DNA of 64,000 nucleotides from Tetranychus cinnabarinus (lineage: Eukaryota > Arthropoda > Arachnida > Trombidiformes > Tetranychidae), in contig WHVY01000001.1 of the NCBI GenBank assembly GCA_022266195.1, positions 1,054,001 through 1,118,000 on the forward strand. Direction: 5' to 3'. Position numbers and translations under genes: made by a program. Below the pieces are notes generated by a model, which saw only the letters and a program-made list of their open reading frames with translations, searched no databases and was not told the origin of the DNA. Below are positions 12,611 to 24,344 of this stretch, piece by piece (the first letter of the stretch is position 1; each line of letters starts with the position of its first letter).

Positions 12611-15600
12611 TCCCATTTTTATCTATGTATTTCAAGTTGATGATGATGATCCTCATCCTCATCATTTTGATTGTATTAGAGTATCTATAGAAAGATAATA
12701 GGAAAAGTTTAGTCTCAATTGTTGAGAAGATGTTTCAACTTGAACTTGCAAGTTATATCTTTTCATGCTCATCTTCAGAATGAGGAAACCATTGAAATTC
12801 TGTTCATGATCAATCTCTTTTAAACTTTCATTCGTTCATCATCTTCAGTCACAACAGTTGCAAAGACAAAGTTAATGCTCTTTCCATGTCTTTGATTAAC
12901 ACTAATAACAATTGAACCAATATTCCATTCAATATTTTCTCTGATAAATTCAAGAGATAATTCATTAACTGAATAATCGACGAAATTGACATTTAAACCT
13001 AATTTCGTTTCAACTTTTCAATGCAAACCATTTTCTCCTTTTAATCACATTAACTTTAGATTAACATTTTTCTGTATTTATTTCCAGGAATATTCATGAT
13101 CATGAATTTAGTCGATTATCCATCAAATTGGACAATTTTTCAAACTCAGTCGATTGTAAACTCGACTATTATCAATCAAACAAGTGATTGTTAATAAAAT
13201 TCATGTCGACAGGGAAAAAAGTAATTCACTTTTGAATATCAAAGTTGATGATGAAAATGAGTTTGAATTTTCATGAGAATCCAAATACAATAATTATCTT
13301 CATCTTTTCATTTGAATATTTAAAATGATCACGATACTTGGAATGAAACTTTTATCATGTAATTCTGTTTCTATCTTTTCTTTTTTTTCTTTTTCTTTAC
13401 TATTTTTGTCTTGGTTTCATTTTCAGATTTTATCCGATATATTCTTGTACCGATCATGATATCGATTATCTAATATTATTATTCAACTTCTTTTTTTCAG
13501 TTTACTTTTCATTTCTTTACTTTGATGAGAATTATGATGAAAAGATGATAATGATAATGACGCCGATGGAAATGATGATAATGGTGAGAAATGAGAAAAG
13601 CTACCAAATGAACTTCCAGACAATAAAACATGAGTTTGATGATTGGTTAAATTGGGTTGAACACGCAAACAAATGAATGTAAATTTACTAATGAACCTTT
13701 TTGTTTGCTCTTTGATTAGATGATCATTTAAGTTGAGATTGTGAATAAAATTAGAAATTCATCATCCATGATTACTCAAAGATTAGACATGATTGATATT
13801 GAAATGAAAAACTGTTTGCAGTTTTGTGGCATTTGTGAGAAGCAAAAAGATGAGAAATTAAATTACTTTTGAAAAGTTTAACATTGAATCAAAGTTCAGA
13901 AATGAAATGAGAGAAAAAATGACTTTTTTCATGATGATGAACGAGTTAATGTTTCAAAACATGAAACAAGATTAACTCTTTGATTATACTTTTCATTCAA
14001 CATATGATTTAATCAGATAAGATTCAAAGAGATATTCTTTATTCCTTTCAATCTAATTATCGTTCGAATTTTTTTTGCTTTCTCAGTTTTTCGACTTTTC
14101 CTGCAGATTTTCATTTCTTCATGAAACATTTTAACTTCTGAACTTCTGAACTATTCTTTGATCCGAATAATTCTGAAACTCAATTGATAAACATTCGATT
14201 TGATAGTTTTGAAAAAATGAAAATTTTTGAGTTTAATCGAATGAAAGGTTTTTTAGGGAAAATTTTTAATTTTAATTCAAAGAGTTTATTATGACCTCAA
14301 CTTCAAAGAAGCAGAAAAATTCTTGAAATATCAGAAATCTTTGAGAATTGAGATGAGTAAATGGGGAAAATTTCATGGTGGAATCAGTGATTCCTTTAAG
14401 AGTGAATTAACGAATCAAATGATTGAAAAAATATTTTTCAAAGTTTTTTTCGAAGAAAATTACGAAATTTGTTGTAACTAAATGTGTCAGTTTCCTCCAA
14501 ATATTTAGACTGTAACTGAATCGTAAGAAAGGAGAAAGGCTTGAAATTTGCAGATTAATCGTTTTTCTGGGAGTAAATTTATCTTTTTTTTCTGTTGCCT
14601 CTAAATTGAATTTACTTTCTAACGCAAACATGATCAAAATGTCATGTTTCAAGATAACCAGAGATAATCAAATAACCAGGAATTGATCAGTCATCACAGT
14701 TATCCTAACAACATTGCACTTAAAACTGGGAGTGAAAATAGTAAAAAAAGAAAACCTTTCCATCGAACATTACATTTCCCAATGAATGACATGATTTTTG
14801 AGAAATGATTTACTCTTTTGACATGAGCATGAAATTGAAACGCGAATGTTTGAAATGAGAAAATGATTAAAAAGAAAATGTTGAGAAAAAAAAGTTGTTG
14901 GACTTTCACTTGTTCATTAACTTTATTGTGTGGTGTTTTTGGGTTGCAAGTTTGCATGATTTTACTTCATTCATTCATTTGATTTTGTGATTTGATTTGT
15001 TGTCGACACAAAATTTATCATTAATCAAAAATTTTAGGACAATGGAAGAGGAAGAAAAAAAGAGAGAAAAGAAAAGAAAAGTTAAAAGGTGTAAAAATAG
15101 TAAATGATGATGATGAAGAAAAGGCCATTTCGAGATTCGTCTTTTCCTGGTTTTCTCCAGACTCATGATTGGAATCACCATCATACTCATCATTATCCTT
15201 TGCTGCATTCTATTGGAATTGAGGCCAAAAAGTTGATAAAAGATTGTTGGTTAGGTTAATGATGTGAAATATCGTGATGAATGAATTTTCCATGGAATAT
15301 AACCAGAAGAAGACGATGATTATAGAAAGACATCAACACATTCTGAAGAGATGATGATAATGATGTTGGAAGATGAGATTGAATCCAGTGTTAAATAATG
15401 ATACGAATTGATATATTTCGTCTCTACATTTTACTCCATTGTTACAATGTTAATTAACAATAAATTATCATTTATCATGAAAAATTGTTAACCTTTCCTC
15501 TTCTCTGATTATCCAGATTTCGCCCCTTTCCTCTCTTCCATCAATTACAATTGCCTTTGATTTTCATTTGCATGATAATCATCCTGAAAGCAAACAACAT

Positions 15601-18600
15601 TTAGATATTAACAAACCACAAATTATGGTTTTCCAATCATTAACCATTATGCACAGTTTCTGCCATCATTAACGTTATCATCACTCCCTGTGAGTCCAAT
15701 GCTATCAATGATAACTAGTAATTACTTTATAATCAATTTTGTTGAAAATCGAAAATTTCTTTTCGTACATTCGACGGTCAAAATTCAAAACTTTTTCAAC
15801 TTTCATTTTCTCAGGATATTGAATCAAATCTTTTTTTAACAATTTTATCGATTTCGTTGCGAATCTTTTCTTTGGGTCAATTTTTGATTCTGTTTGGAGA
15901 AGAGTGAATGAAAGTATTTTTATCGGATTCAAGTGAATAGAATGAAAAGTCGAAAGTTGCAACTCATTGAACTTATTATTTATCAATTTTAGGTCATTGG
16001 TTTAGAAGAGATGAAAAGTTCACACCCTGAACAGTTATTTTCACATTATCATGCATTGGAAATCAAAATGCATATCAATAGCTCTCATGACGAGATAAAA
16101 AGATGTTCTTGTAACTCATTCTGACAATGAATGGAATGAATTTCGAGACTCAATGTTTGATTGATGATTCGAGAGGCTTCACTTGCTGCGGTCAGAATCA
16201 TGACAGTTATTGCTGATAACAGAACTTTTTTTCTCTTCCAAATTCTGTCCAACTTTGAGTCAATTTTTGCCGTTGAAATACAAAGCTAATTGATGTTGAA
16301 AATTTTGGAGAAAAATTATCTTCTCATGACACTTTGATTGATTCACCGTTTTTACTGTAAAAACGATAATTTATTCAACGTTTAAAAGGTAAATTTTGGC
16401 GAAAAATTTGCTGAATAAAATTGAGAAAAGTTGAGAGTTCAAGCAAGTTCTGAATGAAACTCGGCTTTTGTCAAATGAAAAGTGAATCAAAGCGTAAATG
16501 ACATTCTCATGAATATATAAAATGCCATCAAGTCTCGTTATCAAAAATGCGTTGGAGTTGTAATTGAAAAAAATGTTAACATTTAGAAAGGTTAACCTGA
16601 GTTTAGACGAAAAATTTGGCGAATAAATCATCATGAGAATAAATGTTTAGCTGAAGATAATTCATTCCCATTTAATTGAGAAAAGGTGAAATTTTAAAGA
16701 AATGATTATTGAAATTTTCAGAATTTGAAGATTCTTTCAATGAAAATTTTGTGAAAACCTAAAAGCAGTTTCTGCCAAATGTTCATTTCAATGTAAAAGC
16801 TTTTCTTGAAACTTACTCAAATGATGATGACTATCAGTGGAAATAAGAAAAGAGTATTAAAGTGTATTTTGCATGATAATAAGTTGCTTGGGATTGCCTT
16901 TCAATTGCGACTAATTTAAATATTTGTATTTCTTTTCATTATTTACTTCGAATCACAGAGTTTCCCAAATTATGCAAAAACAAAGGAATCTTTTGCCTGT
17001 TCCAGTTGTGGTGTAATTAGTGGTTAAACATCATGGGCATCATCAACAACAGGAGGTGCATCTGACGAAAAGGATTATCAGTGGAATTAAAGGAGACAAA
17101 AGGTTTGTTCATTTGAAAATTAAACTATTTTTTTAAAGGAAGAACAAAAAATTTGTTTTTCTGTGATTTTTCCAATTCTTCAGGAAAACTTTGAACATCA
17201 TCATCAGCTTGATGAGCCTTTTTTCCGTTCATTTTGTCTTCACTTTACTTTTTTTGTCTTCATTTTGTGGTTCTCTTCTGTTTCTTTTCATGCAAATTTG
17301 CTCTCTACTTAACCATTGACTTTGAATATCTTTTGATTTCATTTGCAAACATTGTTGATGACAGAACTAATCATTTCATTAATTAGTTGAACCCGCTAAT
17401 TATCATGTTGATCATGGCTGTGAAACTCTTTTTTCTTCTCTGTTATTCTTTATTCTGTAAAGCTTCACCTTCATTCCTTGACTTTTGCCTTTCAATTCAC
17501 ACAGTTTTTGCTCCATTGTCTTTCTTCCCTTCTTCTTGTTCATTATTTCATGATGAACGGTTAAAGAAGAAAAGAGTAAAAACATGATGAACAAGAATGA
17601 AACAGAAAATCAATCAAAACCAATGAAGGTCATGATAAATGAGATATTAACGTGACTTAAATACTCAAGTAAAAATTTCATTAATGACCATTTACTGTTG
17701 AATAAACAAACCTCACGAATGACATTAGTGGCTTTTCAAGACTAGGCATTACAACGAAGTACAAAGAAGTTGAACATTGGATTCGATTTGCTCATTATAA
17801 AGTCACTCAGAGTCAAAACAATTTTACAATCAACTTCGTCATTCAAAGATCAAAACTAAAGTCAATCACGTTGTCATATTTTTCAATTTTATATTATAAC
17901 TTCGAGAGAAGCGATTATAAAGTAAAATCAGTAGCATGAAATCATCTGAATGACCATAAAAATTGATGCAACTTAATTGTTACTTATCAATCGATGAACA
18001 ATTTCCCGATTGAATCATTCAAAATGAAATATTCTCAGGTATTTTACCGTTCAATGTCTTTGCCCAGTTTGTGGTTTTGCGCATTCACTTTACGAGATCG
18101 ACTTTTTTCAAATGTAATTTTTTCGCCGATTTTCAACTTCAAGTAATGAAAAGAAATCTCAGAATGAAACTCGAGAAAACGATATTTTGAGGTCTTTTTT
18201 GATCTATTTTTGCAAAGAATTTTGGAAAATTAGAAAATCGATTTTCGATCCAAAAATTTTGCAAAGTTCCTTTCGCAGGCTATTTTGCTCGAAAATGAAA
18301 TTTTTTTCTCTTTTTCTCGACAATTTTTGCATTTCTTTGTTTCATGAGAATAAATTGAGACAAAAGGCTGAGTTTGTTAGAGAAATGATTTCTACGTTTA
18401 TCATTGAGTTTGGAATTTTCATGCGCTTTCTACTCATTCCAATATCGATCGTTTCAATTACAGTTTACCTAATCTGATATTTTGTTGCAATGCTAATTGT
18501 CGATTAAAAATAAACCATTTAATTGTTAGGAAAAGACTGACTCTTGAATTTAGCATTGAGATTAAGGCAGAGACTGAAAGGTTGGGAATGTTGTTTTTGC

Positions 18601-20300
18601 ATTAAAGCATTAAACTTTCAACTCTCTGCACTTTTAATGTATTAATATATCCTGCTGAGAAAAGGATTTGATTAAAGGATTATGAAAAAACTGAATCTGC
18701 AAGTTTAGAGTATCATGATGCTGATGATTTACTTCATAAAAATTTCAAATGAAAGCTTAAAACCATTGAAACTTTACATGAAAATTTCAAGAGTTGCTCT
18801 TGAAAAGAGCAAAAAACAAACTCTTTTTGTCATTCCTTCAAAGCAGCAAAATGATGAAGCAGCAAAAGGCAACAAATGTTTGTAATTGCAATACAAAAAC
18901 CAAAATGAAAAATGAAAAGATTGAGATTTCAAGTTAATCTCATTTTTGGGAAAACAAGAGTTTAGTTCACCTGTGAACTTATTGAATGTTAACAAGTTTG
19001 AAATGCGTAAATAGATTACGACAAAATTATCAAAGTTTATTATCATCTTTGAGCATTTGTCTGTGAACCTGTTAAGGTGTCCATATTAGGATCCGGAAGA
19101 AGGAAATCTTTGACTGTTTTCATCTTCTTCTTTGATTCTTGTTTCTCTTGAGATGAACAATGAGCTTTCAGTTTTTTCCAATAAGATTTGGCTGTTTGAA
19201 GCAACAAAGAGAATAAAAGAAACGGAATTACAAATCTGAAACGATCAGGGAATGATAAATAATTGCATTATAAAGCCAATTCAGCTTGGTTTTATCTGAC
19301 AACTGAATCAATGAGAGTAAAGGAAAATTCTTACACTTGGAATCAATCATTAAAATTGTCAAATTTTTCTTCTTTTGTTGCTTCGATTCATTACATTTTA
19401 AGGTTTGGAAACTTGTATTTAATCGCAATTATCATTATCATATCATGTGTTAAACTGTGATCAAAGTTGACTGTTGAAGGACTGACATTCAATGTTGATC
19501 TTTGTCTTGCTTTTTGTTTTGTTGGTGAGGTTATCATGAAGAGAGAAAAGGTTTTCAGGTTGTTGTTTGAAAACAAAAGAAACAAAAAGTACAACTTGGA
19601 GTGATTTTTTGAGAACAAAAAGTGTTGTTCCATGAAAGATGAGATGAACCTGAATAAAAGTGAACAAGCAATGGATGAAAGAATAGAGAGAAAATAAAAA
19701 TCTCATTTGATTGGCAGTCTCATGATGATACGATAATAACTTAGCCCATGTCAATCACATTCTAATTTTTCTTGTATTCCGTGTTATTCTGTTTTTTAAC
19801 ACTTTTGGGTTATACATTTTTACACTCCCAGTTTTGAGTTGAAGTTGAAATGAAAAGGAAAATGTTATCAGTGGAAATAAATTTTTATGGTTCACCATGA
19901 GTTTGAGATGGTAAAACATGACAGAATACAAGAATTGAATCAAGAAAAATGTTGAGAAAAGAAAAACTTTCAGCTAAAAGTGTTAACAAAATTTCAACAT
20001 TACCATAAGTTTAAACGAACATGCATATTTATGCAAGGAATTTTCATATCAAAAACTATTTTCATTCGTAAATTTAATACAATGTTAAACATGAATATTC
20101 AAACAAAATCAAATCGAAATCTAAATCGAAATCGATATTTTGATTAATTTTCATCTCCAAATGTAGGCAGCTCAAAAAACAACTGGACTTTACTTTTTTC
20201 CTCGTCTAGTGACTTCCTAGACTAGTGATATGTACTGCGTGTGAACCCTCTTCATAGCTTGGATCTAGCTTCAATGTACGTATGTTTAACCGTAAAGCTG

Positions 20301-20511
20301 CAGGCATCAAAAGTGACAGTAACAGTAACGAAACATTTCCTCTTTATGTGATCTGAATGGCATAATCTTCGAATGTGATGCCGAAATTTGTGCCCGAAAT
20401 GAACTATTACTGAATCTTGAAGTCGATTTGGATTTTTGTGAAAGTAAGGATGAACAAATTATAAGCACGCCTTTGAACCCAAACCCGAAACCAAATGCAA
20501 CCGAAAACTGA
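20301..20511 (+). pseudogene. Possible decayed coding fragment
   Basis: A 60-codon stop-free stretch (20,329-20,508, stop TGA at 20,509-20,511) has mixed, non-repetitive composition with several Cys, Asp and Glu codons, unlike the surrounding poly-A/T DNA. It has no ATG. The overlapping upstream frame, following a CAG at 20,301-20,303, is open for 16 codons before a TGA at 20,354-20,356, so one frameshift would join the two. No family is recognised. The minus strand is also open here, so chance or a minus-strand exon cannot be excluded. Confidence 0.2.
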
Positions 20512-23188
20512 AAAACCATAAAGTTGAATTGCTTATCAACATGTAAATGTGTATTTTAGTTTAGACTTTATAGTTTAGTCTAAACTTTAGTTTTTTTTTA
20601 TTTTTTGTCTCTAATGTCCAACTCGTTTCTTTTCTCGCCCTTTCATCACTTCACCAATTATAATAGTTAATAAATCCTTGAAAATCTTTAGAAAATTCGT
20701 CTTTATTCCTTTCAAAATGTCGACACTCAATCGAGTTTTGAGCTCAAGATTTTCTCAGGTTTTTAATCTTTGACCATCTTTCTCGTCTCTTTACCAGCTC
20801 TTTACCCAAACATCGAGAATGTGTGTTGTGTGTTTCATCTTGAAATACCTTTTCAAAATATATTTACAAGCAAAAATAAAGAAAAGAGCATTTTCTTGAA
20901 ACAAAGCTTACCATTGAAACAAGGTTGACATGTTGATCCTCTGATATATACATTAACAAACTGTTATCCCTGTTCATCTCTTTTCACAAACATTTTGCCT
21001 CATCCTTTTTGTTTTTAATATGTTCAACTCTGTTCATTCCATTGCTGCGGTTTTCCACTCTTGATCTTGTTATATCATGCAACCTTAACCTTTATCCTTT
21101 TCCGTATTCAGTTCATCATTTTTCACTCTTTCAAAGTTCTTGTAATGCTTATCATTTTTCCTTTTTCATTCTTTTCTTTCTCTTGATAAACTTTTGCCTT
21201 TTCTTGATGCATCCAATTGAATTTGAATGGTGAATAAATATTGATGTTATTTAAATTTGTCAAATCTCTTTCTTCTCATTCAACCAAATGATTTAATCAC
21301 AACTTATTTACCTTAATTAAACAATTTACCAGCAAATTTGATTGAATGAAAAGAGCAATTTTCTTTGGGCAAAAATGTTCACCAAAACTTGAATTTCGCT
21401 GAATTTACAAATTCATCTTTAATTGGCTAAATATTTGTCTGTCAACTTTTCATTTTCCATTGAATAATTTCATTATTCAAGGTTGACTTTGAATTGAAAA
21501 ATATTTCCTTTCCTTTTGTTCCAATTATCAGAAGTTGATTAAAATCCTTTGCAGGGCAACTTTGTTTACCTGTAAATTCACTTTTTGTTCAATTCAATTT
21601 ACTTAAAAATTGAATTTGCTTTACACTTTTCATTGCTTCACATTTGTCGCAATATTGACTGAACCCAGGAATAGCGGACAAGAACAAGAAGAGACAGAAA
21701 AGATTGTTAAGGCTGTAATAATTATTATCGAATTGAACAGTAATAAGATTAACATGGTATTCCAATTGAGTTCATTTTGAGGTAACACAAAAAGTAAAAA
21801 AAGAAATGCAATTTTTTTGCTCTACTTTTGTTTCTTTTTTTCACCTCAAGCTTTTTCTTTCATCATTACAATTACATTATAATATTTACCATTTTCAGAT
21901 TCATGATGAGATGACTTAAAACGGGTTCAACTCCTTTGTGGTCTTGGTTTGCAACTCTAATGTGATTATTATAAATTAAAGATGAATGGCAATAAGAGTG
22001 GCAAGTCTTTGCTTCAAGGTAAATTAATGGCAACAAAATTGTAGTGAAAAGTCAATTAGCAAAAGTAAAACAAAATGCATTCATTCAATGAGAAGATGTG
22101 ATTCAAATTAAATCAGGGCAAAAAAGCGATGTTAATGAACCTTTTAACTAACAGAAAAGCACAAAATACTGAAACGCATTTTCATTGAAAACAAAATTGA
22201 TTGAAAATCTTGCATTCTCAAAACACAATGCAAACTGTGCAATTTTATATTCAGTTGAGCAAATTGAAAGAAAATGAATGAACCACTTGCATGGACAGTT
22301 CGAGTTATGATAAAGAGTTGATTGATTTTCTGCCAATTTTTTGATACCAAGTGCCCAAGGAGGTTAAATCACATTAGCGATAGATCTCAAAATCTTACAC
22401 TCGATATGTTCCGAGTTTTCTCACAAAGTCCATCCAATCAGCGGAAAATTCGTCAGTTAAGACAGTTCGATTAAGTAGTTTGATTGAATGAGAAGCAATG
22501 ATTTTGTAAAGGGTTCCCAGTTGATGATGCATTTTAAGCAAAAAGTTTAATTTCTGGTTTTTTCAGAGTCGAAGTCACTAATGAAAGTATGAATATCAAT
22601 AGCTTTGTGCTTTGCATGATTAAGGTGATGTTCAAGAGCTCAATGTAGATGAATTGTTATTAGATGCAGACGTATCTGAATGATCAACTTCTCAAGTTTA
22701 TCCATGTAAAAATGTAAATGATCAGAACATCGGCTAGAAGACAATAACAAATTTTCTTATTTATTTCGAAAATTTTCTCATCCATTTTTTCGAAATAACT
22801 TATGAAATGAAATGATCCATAACTTTTATTGCTGCCGTTGGTCCATCGCAAATGTTGCAAATCCATGATCAAAGCTAATTTCAAAATGTGTTATCATTTC
22901 ATCGAAAAGTTTTTCCTTCTTTTGACTTTGCCTCGTCGAGTTGAAAATTGTCCTCAACCTGGTTTACACTATCTGATTGAGATAATTTGACGACACCACA
23001 GAATTGACAGAATTAATGGGAAAACTGAAATACATCATGAAATTTGTACATTATGAAGCGTTGAACAAGAGAGAGTCAAGAGAGAAAAAAAGGAAAATCG
23101 TTTAACCCTTTTTTTCTCTTCATCACAGTAATCATTGCTATTATTACTATCATGACGATAAACATTCGAGACACATAAATATTATATA

Positions 23189-23431
23189 TGTAACTTCGGT
23201 TTTCAGAGAAAGTAATTTAGATTATTATAATATCTTCTTTCCTTCATTTAACCAGGATATCATTGAAACAATGTTTAACAATTGAAAAATAGAAAGATCA
23301 TTTTGAGTATCTAACAATAAGTAGATGAAAAAGGTTTCACTTTTAGTTGATTTTCTTGTGTTCCTTAAAATAAAGTATTTTGACCGTTTTTCTGATCTTA
23401 TTTCAGTACTGAAATTACTACCCGAGTTACA
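23189..23431 (+). repeat. 5' LTR of gypsy element
   Basis: This 243-bp direct repeat is identical by eye to 27,398-27,640. It begins TGTAAC and ends GTTACA, giving the TG...CA termini and short inverted ends used by integrase. An AATAAA polyadenylation signal lies at 23,369-23,374. Confidence 0.95.
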
Positions 23432-23452
23432 AGTCGACAGGATTCACACCTG
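23432..23452 (+). other. Candidate primer-binding site (tRNA-Ser-like)
   Basis: The bases directly after the LTR read GTCGACAGGATTCACACCTG. This resembles the reverse complement of a tRNA 3' half with its T-arm, of the GGCAGGATTCGAACCTGC type found in tRNA-Ser. The expected TGG pairing with the tRNA CCA end is missing: its place is taken by the last three bases (ACA) of the LTR. Alternatives are a primer trimmed of CCA, a different primer, or a chance match. Confidence 0.4.
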
Positions 23453-23468
23453 AATTTGCATCATCATA

Positions 23469-24344
23469 ATGATTGACTCTAACTCAGAAAATTTATCTTC
23501 CGGCAATTCTATTGTTCCTCCAATCGTTCCACCAAGATCAAACCGTAATTTGGGTCAAAATCGTTTAGCAAATGCTAGTCGTATTAATCGACCAAAACTA
23601 CAAAACTTCAATGGTCAGGAAAAGAGCATTACAATTGAGAACTGGCTCAAACTTTACGAGTCATCAGCTCTTTGGTATGATTGGAATGAAACTGAAATGA
23701 TTCAACTGCTTGGTGAATATTTAGAGAGTGAAGCTCTTAACTTCTACCTTGATATTAGAGATAATGCTACATGGGTCGAAATCAAAAACAAACTTATTGG
23801 TCGTTTTGGTTTGAAAACTATTGAACCTATTGTTGAGTTTGTTCGATTGCGATTCTATCAGAGTTCAAATGTGGATGAATATTTCGAGAAAAAGCGAAGA
23901 TTAGCTGGATTATCAGGTTTATCGGAGGAACAGGCAGTACCGATCATGATTGATCAACTGAGTGATCAATTGAAACGTTGTTTTCTTGGTCATAATGTTA
24001 AAAGTTACGAACGATTTTATCATATTGCCAAAATGGCTGAAAGTCATTTTCCTTCAAAACAATCAGATATTCAATTTAAACAAAAGGGTCAAACCACTAC
24101 TTTTACTACTCGAAGTAAGAATCATTCAAATAACAATTCAAAAAAAGAACCAACGGGAGCTTGTTTTCGCTGTGAAAAAGCAGGTAAACCTGGTCAATTT
24201 CATTGGTCCTCTGATTGTCCATTGATAAAAGATGGAAAGAAAATTAATAATATTAATATGAATGAAGATGATTCTGATGATGAATGTCAAGCTTCATCCA
24301 CCATCACAACTTCGAAACAAACTGGTGCCAAATATTTAAACTGA
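23469..24344 (+). CDS. gag: Gag polyprotein of gypsy element
   Basis: A 291-aa structural protein expected to form the retrotransposon particle and bind its RNA. It starts at the first ATG after the leader. Residues about 40-190 are a helical, Trp-containing capsid-type region (IENWLKLYES; LYESSALWYDW), typical of gypsy Gag. A basic, Asn/Ser-rich stretch follows, then a zinc-knuckle-like motif at residues 232-250 with spacing C-X2-C-X9-H-X4-C instead of the canonical C-X2-C-X4-H-X4-C. The tail is acidic. The stop TGA (24,342-24,344) directly abuts a TTTAAAC slippery heptamer, so most ribosomes should terminate here and a minority enter pol. No internal defect is visible. Confidence 0.9.
   Translation: MIDSNSENLSSGNSIVPPIVPPRSNRNLGQNRLANASRINRPKLQNFNGQEKSITIENWLKLYESSALWYDWNETEMIQLLGEYLESEALNFYLDIRDNATWVEIKNKLIGRFGLKTIEPIVEFVRLRFYQSSNVDEYFEKKRRLAGLSGLSEEQAVPIMIDQLSDQLKRCFLGHNVKSYERFYHIAKMAESHFPSKQSDIQFKQKGQTTTFTTRSKNHSNNNSKKEPTGACFRCEKAGKPGQFHWSSDCPLIKDGKKINNINMNEDDSDDECQASSTITTSKQTGAKYLN
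24335..24341 (+). promoter_or_regulatory. -1 ribosomal frameshift site (TTTAAAC)
   Basis: In the gag frame the sequence reads T TTA AAC TGA. This is a perfect X-XXY-YYZ slippery heptamer (T TTA AAC) placed immediately before the gag stop. A -1 slip re-reads it as TTT AAA and continues with CTG AAT TAC in the pol frame, which stays open for about 1,010 codons. The relative frames (gag 0, pol -1) fit exactly. Only weak complementary stretches (such as CTTGA at 24,353-24,357 with TCAAG at 24,381-24,385) were seen downstream, so a stimulatory pseudoknot is not demonstrated. Confidence 0.8.

Larger units (their letters stand above)
1..23188. other. Gene-poor AT-rich region
   Basis: No convincing protein-coding gene or tRNA was found on either strand. 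Open frames here are short, mostly start at non-ATG codons, and translate to low-complexity Phe/Leu/Ser/Lys-rich peptides as expected of AT-rich DNA. Visible contents are ATG/ATA and GAA/GAT simple repeats, poly-purine and poly-pyrimidine tracts, a small hairpin at 4770-4799, and two stretches of less biased composition (about 6,700-7,140 and 20,160-20,520) that could be decayed coding sequence. It could equally be intron or regulatory DNA of a gene extending beyond the left edge. Confidence 0.6.

Noticed and set aside
23986..24225. Second open frame inside gag
   Set aside because: It is an overlapping frame within an intact gag with no recognised features.
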